Shown piece after piece: positions 45,695 to 53,918 of a stretch of 64,000 nt of DNA. Each line of letters begins with the position of its first letter. Position 1 is the stretch's first letter. The position numbers and the translations under genes were made by a program. Below the pieces are notes generated by a model. The model was not told the DNA's origin. It saw only the letters and a list, made by a program, of their open reading frames with translations, and made no database searches. The DNA lies in NCBI RefSeq assembly GCF_022899935.1, contig NZ_JALJCJ010000006.1:310001-374000 (forward strand), written 5' to 3'. The stretch comes from Shinella curvata. GTDB taxonomy: Bacteria > Pseudomonadota > Alphaproteobacteria > Rhizobiales > Rhizobiaceae.

Positions 45695-46554
45695 GCTGAT
45701 GCCTCCAGTGCCTGGTTGATCGCGCGGCCGGTCAGAACGCCGACCATGTCGCGGCGGTAATCGGCGCTGGCGCGCACGTTGCTGATCGGCGTGCATTCCT
45801 CCATTGCCTTGTCCGCGGCGCTCTTGACGGTCGCCGCGTCGAGCCTCGTGCCGCGCAGCATCGCTTCCGCTGCCGGTGCCCGCAGGACGGTCGCACCGAC
45901 GGCGCCGAGCGCGATGCGAATATCGCTGCACACGCCGTCATCCATGGAGAGGCTGACGGCGACGCCGACGGTGGAAAGCTCCATCGCCTTGCGGCGGCCG
46001 TGCTTGATATAGGCCTTGCCGGAATTGTCGCCGGCCGGCGGCACGGTGATGCCGGTGACGATCTCGCCCTTGGCAAGCACGGTCTTGCCGGGACCGGTGA
46101 AGAATTCGGCGAGCGGCACGACCCGCATGTTCGTGCGGCTGTAGATATGGATGAAGGCGCCGTCCGCGATCAGCGGCGGGATCGTATCGGCCGATGGCGA
46201 GGCGCGACAGACATTGCCGACGACGGTCGCGCGGTTGCGCACCTGGATGGAGCCGAGCGAGGCAAGTGCATCGCGGAGGTTGGGATAACGCTCGCGCACC
46301 AGCGCAAGGCGCTCCAGCCGCCCGACAGTCACCAGCGCACCAAAAGTCAGGCCGCGGGTTTCGTCATAGATGATATCGGAGAGGCCGGGGATGCCCTTGA
46401 TATCGACGACGTTGCGCACGCGGCGCAGCCGCTCGCGGATCTCGACCAGGAGGTCCGTGCCGCCATTGAACAGGAAGGTGTCGTCGCCGAGATCGGTGAG
46501 AAGGCGGGAGGCCTGTTCCAGCGTGTCCGCCCGGTGATAGTCAAAGCGCCTCAT
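45691..46554 (-). CDS. Molybdenum hydroxylase, FAD-binding subunit
   Basis: 287 residues. The FAD-binding motif appears as FLFNGGTDLLVEIRERL and VRNRATVVGNVCRASPSADT, as in CoxM/XdhB-like medium subunits. It transfers electrons to NAD or a quinone/cytochrome carrier. It is the first hydroxylase subunit gene after the permease, separated by a 91-base gap with two hairpins. Confidence 0.9.
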   Translation of the reverse strand: MRRFDYHRADTLEQASRLLTDLGDDTFLFNGGTDLLVEIRERLRRVRNVVDIKGIPGLSDIIYDETRGLTFGALVTVGRLERLALVRERYPNLRDALASLGSIQVRNRATVVGNVCRASPSADTIPPLIADGAFIHIYSRTNMRVVPLAEFFTGPGKTVLAKGEIVTGITVPPAGDNSGKAYIKHGRRKAMELSTVGVAVSLSMDDGVCSDIRIALGAVGATVLRAPAAEAMLRGTRLDAATVKSAADKAMEECTPISNVRASADYRRDMVGVLTGRAINQALEASA

Positions 46555-46574
46555 GGCGTTCCTCTTGGATTCTG

Positions 46575-46629
46575 GCTTCCGGACGCTTTGGCCGGAAGCT
46601 CTGGGCTCCGGCGGCGCATCGCCGCCGGA
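46575..46629 (-). other. Two hairpins between the permease and hydroxylase genes
   Basis: GCTTCCGG/CCGGAAGC (46575-46582 and 46592-46599) and TCCGGCGGCG/CGCCGCCGGA (46607-46616 and 46620-46629) are perfect stems. Neither has a terminator T-run in the minus direction. They may stabilise the permease message or act as a partial attenuator within the operon. Confidence 0.55.
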
Positions 46630-46645
46630 CTAATAGGTTTTGTGT

Positions 46646-48040
46646 TCAGGCTAGGTCGGCGGCGGCAGGCACACCCTGCCGGTCCTCGGCCTCCTCAGGC
46701 TCTTTCGCGGGCACGCCGTTGAAGAGGATGTTGAGGAGTGCCGCCGCGAAGGTGCCGACCAGCACGCCGCTGTGCAGGAACTTGCCGGCGGCGGCGGGCA
46801 GCTGATCGAAGATGTTGTCGGCGACAACAGGCACCATGGCGAGGCCGACGCTGACCGCGACGATGTAGAGGTTGCAGCGGTTGGTGGAGAAATCGACCTT
46901 CGACAGGATTTTCACGCCGGTCGCCGAAACCATGCCGAACATCACGATGGCGGCACCGCCGACGACATAGCTCGGGATCGACGCGCTGATGAAGGCCACC
47001 TTCGGTAGCACGCCGAGCAGAATCAGGATGCCGCCGCCGGCTGCGACCACGAAACGGCTCAGCACACCGGTGATCTGGAGCAGGCCGACATTCTGCGCAT
47101 AGGTCGTGTAGGTGAAGGTGTTGAGCAGGCCGCCGATGATATTGCCGACACCATCGGTGCGCAGGCCGCGGGTAAGATCACGCTGGGTGATCTTGCGGCC
47201 CGCCATGTCGCCGACCGCCAGGAACTGCCCGGTCGATTCGATCATCATGACCACCATGACCGCACAGAGCGACAGGATGGACCAGAATTCGAAGACCGGC
47301 CAGCCGAAGGCGAGCGGGTGGATGACACGCAGCCAGTCGGCATCCGCCACGCCATGGAAATCCACCTTGCCGGCGGCAATGGCGATGGCAAAACCGATGC
47401 CGATGCCCATCAGCACCGCGAGATTGGAGAGAAAGCCCTTGAGAACGCGGGTGAGCAGCAGGATCGACAGGAGTACAATGGCCGCGACGGCAAGTCCGAA
47501 GGGTGCGCCATAGGCCGGGTTCGGGATCATACCCTCAGGGGCCTTGATCATCGGCTGGCCACCGGCCGCCCAGTTGACGCCAACGCGCATCAGCGAAAGG
47601 CCGATGATCAGCATGACCGTGCCGGTGACGACGGGCGGGAAAAAGCGAACCCATCGGCCGAAGAACGGTGCGACGAGAAGGACGAAGATACCGGATCCGA
47701 TGACCGCGCCGATAACACCGGGCATGCCCAAGTCCGGATTGGTACCGGTCGCGATGATCGAGGGCACGGCGGTGAAGGAGACGCCCATCATGATGGGCAG
47801 GCGAATGCCGATTTTCCAGATGCCAAGCGCCTGGATGATAGTGACGATGCCACAGGCGAACAGGTCGGCGCTGACGAGAAACGCGATCTGCTCCTTGGGC
47901 AGGTGAAGCGCCGTGCCGACGATCAGCGGCACCGCGACCGCGCCGGCATACATGACGAGAACGTGTTGCAGACCGAGCGCGAAAAGGCTCGGCACGGGAT
48001 ACTTCTTCTCGACGGGATCCGTCGTATCGGGATTGGACAT
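46646..48040 (-). CDS. NCS2-family nucleobase:cation symporter
   Basis: 464 residues from ATG 48040, with GGGAGGAAAGCGA upstream; fourteen membrane segments expected. The NAT signature is QNVGLLQITGV, and helix 1/8 motifs are ALGLQHVLVMYAGAVAVPLI and MMIESTGQFLAVGDM. The branch includes xanthine and urate carriers (XanQ, UacT, PucJ). It probably imports the substrate of the hydroxylase encoded next. Divergent from the LysR gene at 48203. Confidence 0.88.
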   Translation of the reverse strand: MSNPDTTDPVEKKYPVPSLFALGLQHVLVMYAGAVAVPLIVGTALHLPKEQIAFLVSADLFACGIVTIIQALGIWKIGIRLPIMMGVSFTAVPSIIATGTNPDLGMPGVIGAVIGSGIFVLLVAPFFGRWVRFFPPVVTGTVMLIIGLSLMRVGVNWAAGGQPMIKAPEGMIPNPAYGAPFGLAVAAIVLLSILLLTRVLKGFLSNLAVLMGIGIGFAIAIAAGKVDFHGVADADWLRVIHPLAFGWPVFEFWSILSLCAVMVVMMIESTGQFLAVGDMAGRKITQRDLTRGLRTDGVGNIIGGLLNTFTYTTYAQNVGLLQITGVLSRFVVAAGGGILILLGVLPKVAFISASIPSYVVGGAAIVMFGMVSATGVKILSKVDFSTNRCNLYIVAVSVGLAMVPVVADNIFDQLPAAAGKFLHSGVLVGTFAAALLNILFNGVPAKEPEEAEDRQGVPAAADLA

Positions 48041-48202
48041 TCGCTTTCCTCCCAGCGAACAGTGTTCCGGCGCGGTGGGGGGCATCTTGGCCTCATGTTG
48101 TGTCACCGCACGCCGTACAAGGCCGATCATGCTGTTGACCAAATCAGCAAACAATCGGCATAATTAGATTTATTCATCTGGTTATTGAATGAATTGGACG
48201 AC

Positions 48203-49099
48203 ATGGACATCACGCTGAAACAGCTTCGCGCCTTCGTCACCGTGGCCAATCTCGGGCAATTCACGCTTGCCGCCGACAAGCTCGGCTCCTCGCAATCGGC
48301 GGTCAGCACGCTGGTGCGCCAGCTGGAGACGAACCTCAATCTGCGTCTGTTCGACCGGCATACGCGGCTGCTGCGCCTCACCCAGGCGGGCATGGACATC
48401 CTGCCGATCGCGGCGCGCGCCGTCGCCGATATCGAGGGCATGGTGGAAAGTTCACAGGAGCTGACGGCGCTGCGCCGCGGCAAGGTCACCATGGCGGCCG
48501 GCACCGTGCAGGCGGCGCTGATGCTGCCGCAGCTCGTGCACGGCTTCACCAAGCTCTATCCGGAAATCGCGGTCGCGCTGCATGACGTGGCGGAGAAGAG
48601 CGTTCTGGAGCAGGTGGCGAACGGTTCCGTCGATCTCGGCCTCGGCACGGTGCCGGAGGATGATCCCGAGCTCGTCGGCACGCGGCTCACCACGGACGAA
48701 TTCCTCGTCGTGCTCCATCCCGACGATCCGCTGGTCAAACGCTCCGAACTGCGCTGGACGGACCTTGTCGATTGCAAGCTGATCGGCCCACAGCGCGGCA
48801 ATCCGATCCGCGACCGGCTGGAGAACGAGCTGGCGCGTAACGGCATCATCCTGCCGCTCGACAAGTCGATGCAGGAGGTGGCGCTGCCGCTAACCATCAT
48901 CGGCATGGTCGAAGGCGGCCTCGGCGTCGCGATCATGACCTCGGCCGTCACGCGGCTTGCCACCTCGATGGGCCTCGTCGTGCGCACGCCGAAGGAACCG
49001 CACATCAAGCGCGAGGTCAGCCTGATCCAGAAACGCGGCCGTTCGCTATCGCCGGCTGCGCGGCGCTTTCGCGATTTCCTGCTGAAGTCGGTCCATTGA
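48203..49099 (+). CDS. LysR-family regulator, divergent from the NCS2-hydroxylase operon
   Basis: 298 residues from ATG 48203 (a TTG at 48185 would add six). Helix-turn-helix GQFTLAADKLGSSQSAVSTL. It closely resembles the LysR at 56447 (shared ITLxQLRAF, SAVS, RLFDRHTR), so the two arose by duplication. By position it controls the permease-hydroxylase operon and perhaps the aldolase downstream. A perfect CCGGAA-N4-TTCCGG palindrome (49101-49116) follows its stop. Confidence 0.87.
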   Translation: MDITLKQLRAFVTVANLGQFTLAADKLGSSQSAVSTLVRQLETNLNLRLFDRHTRLLRLTQAGMDILPIAARAVADIEGMVESSQELTALRRGKVTMAAGTVQAALMLPQLVHGFTKLYPEIAVALHDVAEKSVLEQVANGSVDLGLGTVPEDDPELVGTRLTTDEFLVVLHPDDPLVKRSELRWTDLVDCKLIGPQRGNPIRDRLENELARNGIILPLDKSMQEVALPLTIIGMVEGGLGVAIMTSAVTRLATSMGLVVRTPKEPHIKREVSLIQKRGRSLSPAARRFRDFLLKSVH

Positions 49100-49254
49100 C
49101 CCGGAAAAAATTCCGGCGTTATCTGATGGCGCTGCTGGACCGCGCCAGGCGCGGGCAGGCAGGGCGTAGCGGCTCGACGCTGCGCGCGGAGGCCGGCGCA
49201 TGATGCGCCTTCCGGCCCGCCGCCGCTCCCAGCCACGCCAGACCAGGAGCACCC

Positions 49255-50055
49255 ATGGCTCATTCCCTGAACGACCGCGCCGCCAATTCCGGCGAGACCA
49301 CAAGGTCGAATCGCCCCGACCTTTCCACCGATGCCATCCGCACGGCGAAAGAAGAACTCGCCGCCTGTTTCCGCATGGCGGCGCGCAACGGCTTCGAGGA
49401 GGGTATCTGCAATCACTTCTCCGCCGTCGTGCCCGGCCATGACGATCTCTTCCTCGTCAATCCCTACGGCTACGCGTTCCGGGAACTCACCGCCTCCAAG
49501 CTGCTGATCTGCGATTTCAACGGCGGCGTCATCGACGGCGACGGCGCGCCCGAGGCGACCGCCTTCTACATCCATGCCGAAATCCACCGCCGCCTGCCGC
49601 GCGCCAAGGTCGCCTTCCACACGCACATGCCCTATGCAACGGCGCTCTCCATGACGGACGGGCCGCCGATGATCTGGGCCGGACAGACCGCTCTCAAATT
49701 CTACGGCCGCACCGCCGTCGACGAGAACTACAACGGCCTGGCGCTCGACTATGCCGAGGGCGCGCGCATCGCCGGCACGGTCGGCGATGCCGACATCGTC
49801 TTCCTGAAACACCATGGCGTGCTGGTGCTCGCCCCCACCATCGCGGAGGCTTGGGACGACCTCTACTATCTCGAGCGCGCCGCCGAGGTGCAGGTGCTCG
49901 CCATGTCGACCGGCCGCACGGTCTCGCCGGTCGACCCCGCCATCGCGGAAGCCGCCTACCGGCAGATGCGCGAAGGCGATCCGAAGTCCGCCAGGGCCCA
50001 TCTTGCAGCCATTCGCCGGCAATTGGACGCGGAAGAACCACAATATCGGCATTGA
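49255..50055 (+). CDS. Class II aldolase/adducin-family protein
   Basis: 266 residues. Zinc-site motifs: AFYIHAEIHRRLP, AFHTHMPYATALSM and FLKHHGVLVLAPT. The family includes L-fuculose-phosphate aldolase, ribulose-phosphate 4-epimerase and various decarboxylases or aldolases of unphosphorylated substrates. With no sugar kinase nearby, action on a keto or hydroxy acid from ring cleavage is possible but unproven. It follows a LysR gene and precedes the amidohydrolase-BMP transporter operon. Confidence 0.83.
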   Translation: MAHSLNDRAANSGETTRSNRPDLSTDAIRTAKEELAACFRMAARNGFEEGICNHFSAVVPGHDDLFLVNPYGYAFRELTASKLLICDFNGGVIDGDGAPEATAFYIHAEIHRRLPRAKVAFHTHMPYATALSMTDGPPMIWAGQTALKFYGRTAVDENYNGLALDYAEGARIAGTVGDADIVFLKHHGVLVLAPTIAEAWDDLYYLERAAEVQVLAMSTGRTVSPVDPAIAEAAYRQMREGDPKSARAHLAAIRRQLDAEEPQYRH

Positions 50056-50196
50056 ATTTCTGAAGAATGGCCGCCATTGCATCGAGTGCCAGCGGCTACT
50101 CTTCGAGACAGCAATGCGTTGATTTTCTGTGTTTTTCTTCGAACGATTTTGCGAATGCGAGAGAACTTAGCACCTGCGATTAGTGCTGATATTTTA

Positions 50197-50226
50197 TCAA
50201 ACAATTGAAATAATGAATTTGTTTGA
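50197..50226. promoter_or_regulatory. Inverted repeat upstream of the amidohydrolase-BMP transporter operon
   Basis: TCAAACAA (50197-50204) and TTGTTTGA (50219-50226) are a perfect eight-base inverted repeat with a 14-base AT-rich spacer, 49 bases before the amidohydrolase start. It is in the most AT-rich part of the 219-base gap and is a likely operator, perhaps for one of the two related LysR proteins. Confidence 0.55.
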
Positions 50227-50274
50227 ACTAATCGCCCGTGCTTTGTTTTCACCACAACAAGAAGGTGGGAACGA

Positions 50275-51570
50275 ATGGTACGAGACACTGCAACAGCGTC
50301 GCTCGCAAATCTTGCCGCCGGTCGGTCCTTTGCGCTTACGGGTGGAACCGTCATTCTGGACGACGGCTCGCAGTCGGCCAGCGACATCCTTGTGGGAGCG
50401 GACGGGCGCATCCTTGCGGTCGAGCCCTATCTCGACCCCTCGGCCTGCGGCGCCTGCGTCGATATCACCGGCATGCTGGTGACCGCCGGTTTCCTCGATG
50501 CCCATCAGCATCTCGACAAGACCGGCGTGCTGCGCTTCACGCCCAATCCGTCCGGCACGCTGCAGGGCGCACGCGACGCCTTCGCCAAATATGCCCGCAC
50601 CGCCGGCCCCGACGACATTCACAAGCGCGCCACGCGCACCGTCGAGCGATGTCTCTCCCGCGGCACGACGGGCATCCGCAGCCATATCAACGTCGACAAG
50701 GATGCCGGCTTCCACGGCATCGAAACGCTGGCCGGTATCCGCGATGCCGAAAAGGACCGCATCACCCTCCAGCTCGTCGCCTTCATGACGCCCCATCCGG
50801 GCCAGGATTTCGACTGGCTCGGCAAGAATATCGATGGCGCGGTGGCGCTGGCCGATGCCGTCGGCGGAACGCCGGCCGTTTCGGAAGACCCGCCGCGCTA
50901 CCTCGACATCCTGTTCTCCGCCGCCGTGAAGGCCGGCAAGCCGATCGACCTGCATCTCGATGAGCACCTCAAGGCCGACGTCCACCTGCTGGATGCCGCC
51001 CTCGAACGGATCGAACGCTTCGGCATGCAGGGCCGCACCGTATTCAGCCACGTCTCGGTGCTGAGTGCCCTACCCCGCCAGGAATTCCAACGCATCGCCG
51101 AACGCCTGCTGGCGCTCGATGTCGGCGTCGTGACATTGCCGGCAGCAAACCTCTACCTGCAAGGGCGCGATGCCGAGATGCTGCCGCCGCGCGGTTTAAC
51201 GCGCGTCGCCGAGCTCTACCGTGCCGGCGTCACCATCGCGACCGCTTCCGACAATATCCAGGACCCGTTCGTGCCGACCGGCTCCGGCGACATGCTGGAA
51301 ATCGCGCGCTGGACGCTGCTGGCCGGTCATCTGCGCGGCGACGAGCTGGCCGCCGCCCATCGCATGATCACGACGGCCCCTGCCCGCCTGATGGGCCTAG
51401 GCAAGGAGCACGGTCTTAAGGCCGGCGCGCGCGCCGATTTCGTCGTCACCGATTGCATCGACACGGACACGCTGGTTGCCGGCGGACCGGACCGCGCCTT
51501 CGTCTTCTCGAAGGGCCGTCTCGTCTCGCAGAGCACCACTGAAAATATCCACCTTAGGGAGAACGCATAA
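50275..51570 (+). CDS. Cytosine deaminase-like amidohydrolase
   Basis: 431 residues. Metal site: FLDAHQHLDKTG (HxH), IDLHLDEHL, VFSHVSVLS and ATASDNIQDPFVPTG with the catalytic Asp, followed by GSGDMLEIARW. This layout matches cytosine deaminase and N-isopropylammelide amidohydrolase (AtzC) relatives, which hydrolyse an amine from a ring or an amide. It heads an operon with a nucleoside-type ABC transporter, so it likely deaminates the imported compound. AAGGTGGG precedes ATG 50275. It has a second-family relative at 60046. Confidence 0.85.
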   Translation: MVRDTATASLANLAAGRSFALTGGTVILDDGSQSASDILVGADGRILAVEPYLDPSACGACVDITGMLVTAGFLDAHQHLDKTGVLRFTPNPSGTLQGARDAFAKYARTAGPDDIHKRATRTVERCLSRGTTGIRSHINVDKDAGFHGIETLAGIRDAEKDRITLQLVAFMTPHPGQDFDWLGKNIDGAVALADAVGGTPAVSEDPPRYLDILFSAAVKAGKPIDLHLDEHLKADVHLLDAALERIERFGMQGRTVFSHVSVLSALPRQEFQRIAERLLALDVGVVTLPAANLYLQGRDAEMLPPRGLTRVAELYRAGVTIATASDNIQDPFVPTGSGDMLEIARWTLLAGHLRGDELAAAHRMITTAPARLMGLGKEHGLKAGARADFVVTDCIDTDTLVAGGPDRAFVFSKGRLVSQSTTENIHLRENA

Positions 51571-51621
51571 GGGAACGGCGCTCCGAGGGGGATTGGGTAT
51601 CAATCTAATGGGAGGAATGAA

Positions 51622-52614
51622 ATGAAGAAGACTGAAATTTCACGTCGTTCGCTGCTTGCATCCGCTGTTGGACTGGCCCTTGTCGGGATGACCTGGCAGG
51701 ACCCTGCATATGCCGACGACTTCAAGATGGGCCTTCTCGTGCCCGGCAGCGTCTCGGAAGAGGGCTGGAACCGTATCGGCTTCAACGCGCTGAAGGGCGT
51801 GGAAAGCCAGCTTGGCGCCAAGATCAGCTATGTCGAGCTGCAGCAGAACCCCGCCTCGTTCGAAAAGGCGTTTCGCGATTATGCGAGCCAGGGCTACAAG
51901 GTCATTCTCGGCCATGGCTTCGAGTTCCAGGATGCGGCGCTGGAGGTCGCGCTCGACTATCCCGACACCTACTTCCTGATTTCGTCGAGCAGCATCCATG
52001 AAGGCAACGTCATCGGCCTCAACACCGATACCAGCCAACCCTTCTACCTGATGGGGGTGATCGCGGCGAAGCTGGGCAAGAAGGCCGGCCTCGTCGGCGG
52101 CATGGAAATCCCGCCGATCCAGCAGGCCTTTACCGGTTTCAAGAATGGCGCCAAGAGCGTCAACCCGGATTTCCCGATCAGCGAGGCCTATATCGGCAAC
52201 TTCACCGATACGACGGCGGCCAAGGAAGCGGCGCTGAGCATGATCTCGCAGGGCGCGGATTTCGTCGTGCCCAACGCGTCGGGCGCGACCGTCGGCGGCT
52301 ATCAGGCGATTGCCGAATCCGGCAAGGACGTCCGCTCATTCTCGATCTTCAGCGATTTCACGCCGGTCGCGCCCAACAATATTCTCGGCCTCTATGTCGC
52401 CGATTATGCGCAGGGCGTGGTGCAGGTCGTGCAATCGATCAAGGACGGCAGCCCGCCGGCCGAAAACGTCGTCTTCGGCCTCAAGGACCCGAAGGTCATC
52501 TCGTTTACCTTCCGCGACGACGGCCCGGTCTCCGTGCCGGAAGACATCCGCGCGGAAGTGAAGGCGATCAGCGAAAAGATCGCGGCTGGCGAGATCAAGA
52601 CCGGCGGCGAATAA
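51622..52614 (+). CDS. BMP/PnrA-family ABC transporter binding protein with Tat-like signal
   Basis: 330 residues. The leader has a twin-arginine motif, SRRSLLASA, and ends near AYADDF (residue 32), suggesting Tat export. The mature protein matches the Bmp/PnrA nucleoside-binding family: VPGSVSEEGWNRIGFNALKG, GHGFEFQDAALEVA and GADFVVPNASGATVGGYQA. It would bind a purine, nucleoside or similar heterocycle. A hairpin in the gap after it precedes the permease. Confidence 0.88.
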   Translation: MKKTEISRRSLLASAVGLALVGMTWQDPAYADDFKMGLLVPGSVSEEGWNRIGFNALKGVESQLGAKISYVELQQNPASFEKAFRDYASQGYKVILGHGFEFQDAALEVALDYPDTYFLISSSSIHEGNVIGLNTDTSQPFYLMGVIAAKLGKKAGLVGGMEIPPIQQAFTGFKNGAKSVNPDFPISEAYIGNFTDTTAAKEAALSMISQGADFVVPNASGATVGGYQAIAESGKDVRSFSIFSDFTPVAPNNILGLYVADYAQGVVQVVQSIKDGSPPAENVVFGLKDPKVISFTFRDDGPVSVPEDIRAEVKAISEKIAAGEIKTGGE

Positions 52615-52623
52615 CGGCCTCGC

Positions 52624-52649
52624 GCTGCGGTCGGCTGTCCGGCCGCAGC
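52624..52649 (+). other. Intercistronic hairpin after the BMP-family gene
   Basis: GCTGCGG (52624-52630) pairs with CCGCAGC (52643-52649) around a GC-rich 12-base loop that can pair further. Only a short T-run (CTTTTCC) follows, so it would be a weak terminator or message stabiliser between the binding protein and permease genes. Confidence 0.55.
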
Positions 52650-52684
52650 ACTTTTCCGCGTCCCATCAACATCCGGAACGATCC

Positions 52685-53779
52685 ATGGCACAGGTAAACC
52701 AGGGAGTGCGCGAGACCGTGTATCCTCAAGCAGCCCAGCCCCTCTACCGGACGCTCTCGCAGATCGCGATCAGCGCCGTGACTCCGATCGCGGCGGTCCT
52801 CGTCGCCCTTGCATGCGGCGCAGCCCTTCTGTGGCTCAACGGCTTCAACGGCAGCGATATCGTCACCGTCATGATCTTCGGATCGTTTCAGGACATGCGT
52901 TCCGTCGGCGAGATCCTGCTGAAAGCAACGCCGCTGATCCTCATCGGCGCCGGCCTTTGCGTCGCCTTCCGCTGTTCGATCTGGAACATCGGGGCCGAGG
53001 GCCAGCTCTATGTCGGTGCGATTGCAGCGACTCTAGTCGGCACGAATTTCGACGGCCTGTCCGTCTGGGTGCATGCGCCGCTCGTCATGCTGGCCGGCGC
53101 GCTGGCGGGTGCCGCCTGGGCCGGCATTGCCGGCTATCTGAAGGTGCGCTTCCAGGCGAGCGAGATCGTCACAACGATCATGCTCAACTATATCGCGCTG
53201 ATCCTGACGAGCTATCTCGTCACCGGCCCGATGCGCGATGCGAGTGCGGCCTATCCGCAATCCGCCCGCCTGATCCGGGAAGCCTGGACGCCGCGCATCG
53301 TCTCCGACATGCGCCTGCATATCGGCATCCTCGTCGCCATTGTGCTGGCCGTCGCACTCTACATCTTCCTGCAAAGGAGCAGCCGCGGTTTTGCGCTGCG
53401 CGTGGTCGGCCTCAATCCGCATGCCGCCCGCTATGCCGGCATGCAGGTTGCCCGCAACGTAATGATCGCCATGTGCATTTCGGGTGCCATGGCCGGCCTT
53501 GCCGGCGCCTTCGAGGTGGCAGGCGTGACGCATCGGCTCTACCAGAACATCTCGCCCGGCTACGGCTTCGAGGGCATCGCCGTCGCACTGCTCGCCGGCA
53601 ACAATCCGCTGGCGGCGATCGTCTCGGGCGGGCTCTTCGCGACGCTGCGCTCCGGCTCCGAAGTGCTGCAGATCACCTCGCAGGTGCCGCAGGTCCTCGT
53701 GCTGGTCATCCAGGGCATTGTCATCCTCTCGGTCGTCGCCTTCGCCAAGCTGCGCGACATCCTCAGGATCGTGGCTTGA
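52685..53779 (+). CDS. Nucleoside-type ABC transporter permease
   Basis: 364 residues, about ten helices, YufP/NupB type. Typical blocks are CVAFRCSIWNIGAEGQLYVG, EIVTTIMLNYIALILTSYLV and GFEGIAVALLAGNNPL. It pairs with the shorter permease at 53919. A 139-base gap with a hairpin and a mosaic-repeat fragment separates the two. Confidence 0.9.
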   Translation: MAQVNQGVRETVYPQAAQPLYRTLSQIAISAVTPIAAVLVALACGAALLWLNGFNGSDIVTVMIFGSFQDMRSVGEILLKATPLILIGAGLCVAFRCSIWNIGAEGQLYVGAIAATLVGTNFDGLSVWVHAPLVMLAGALAGAAWAGIAGYLKVRFQASEIVTTIMLNYIALILTSYLVTGPMRDASAAYPQSARLIREAWTPRIVSDMRLHIGILVAIVLAVALYIFLQRSSRGFALRVVGLNPHAARYAGMQVARNVMIAMCISGAMAGLAGAFEVAGVTHRLYQNISPGYGFEGIAVALLAGNNPLAAIVSGGLFATLRSGSEVLQITSQVPQVLVLVIQGIVILSVVAFAKLRDILRIVA

Positions 53780-53792
53780 AAGAATGGAAACT

Positions 53793-53816
53793 CCCGTGGG
53801 GCGCCCGCCCCTCGGG
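53793..53816 (+). other. Hairpin after the first permease
   Basis: CCCG-T-GGGGC pairs with GCCCC-T-CGGG with one T-T mismatch, followed by four As. It is intercistronic and may be part of a degraded mosaic repeat next to it. Confidence 0.45.
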
Positions 53817-53827
53817 AAAACAAAACC

Positions 53828-53876
53828 TTAGAGCATTTGCCCCGCGCAATTCCGGACAAGAACCGCTCGAGAGCGG
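53828..53876. repeat. Fragment resembling a Rhizobium intergenic mosaic element
   Basis: TTAGAGCATTTGCCCCGCGC, AATTCCGGAC and GAACCGCT occur in the order and spacing of RIME-type palindromic repeats of Rhizobiaceae, followed by CCGCTC-GA-GAGCGG (53863-53876). It looks truncated. It sits inside an ABC operon between the two permease genes, an unusual place for such elements. Confidence 0.5.
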
Positions 53877-53918
53877 CTACCGGACCTGCCGCAGGCGACC
53901 TTCCTGAAGGGTACCCCC

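Noticed and set aside
42909-46554. Naming the hydroxylase xanthine dehydrogenase
   Set aside because: The large subunit has FRGYG where xanthine dehydrogenases have FRGFGGPQ-type sequence and the subunit layout is CoxMSL-like; substrate left open.
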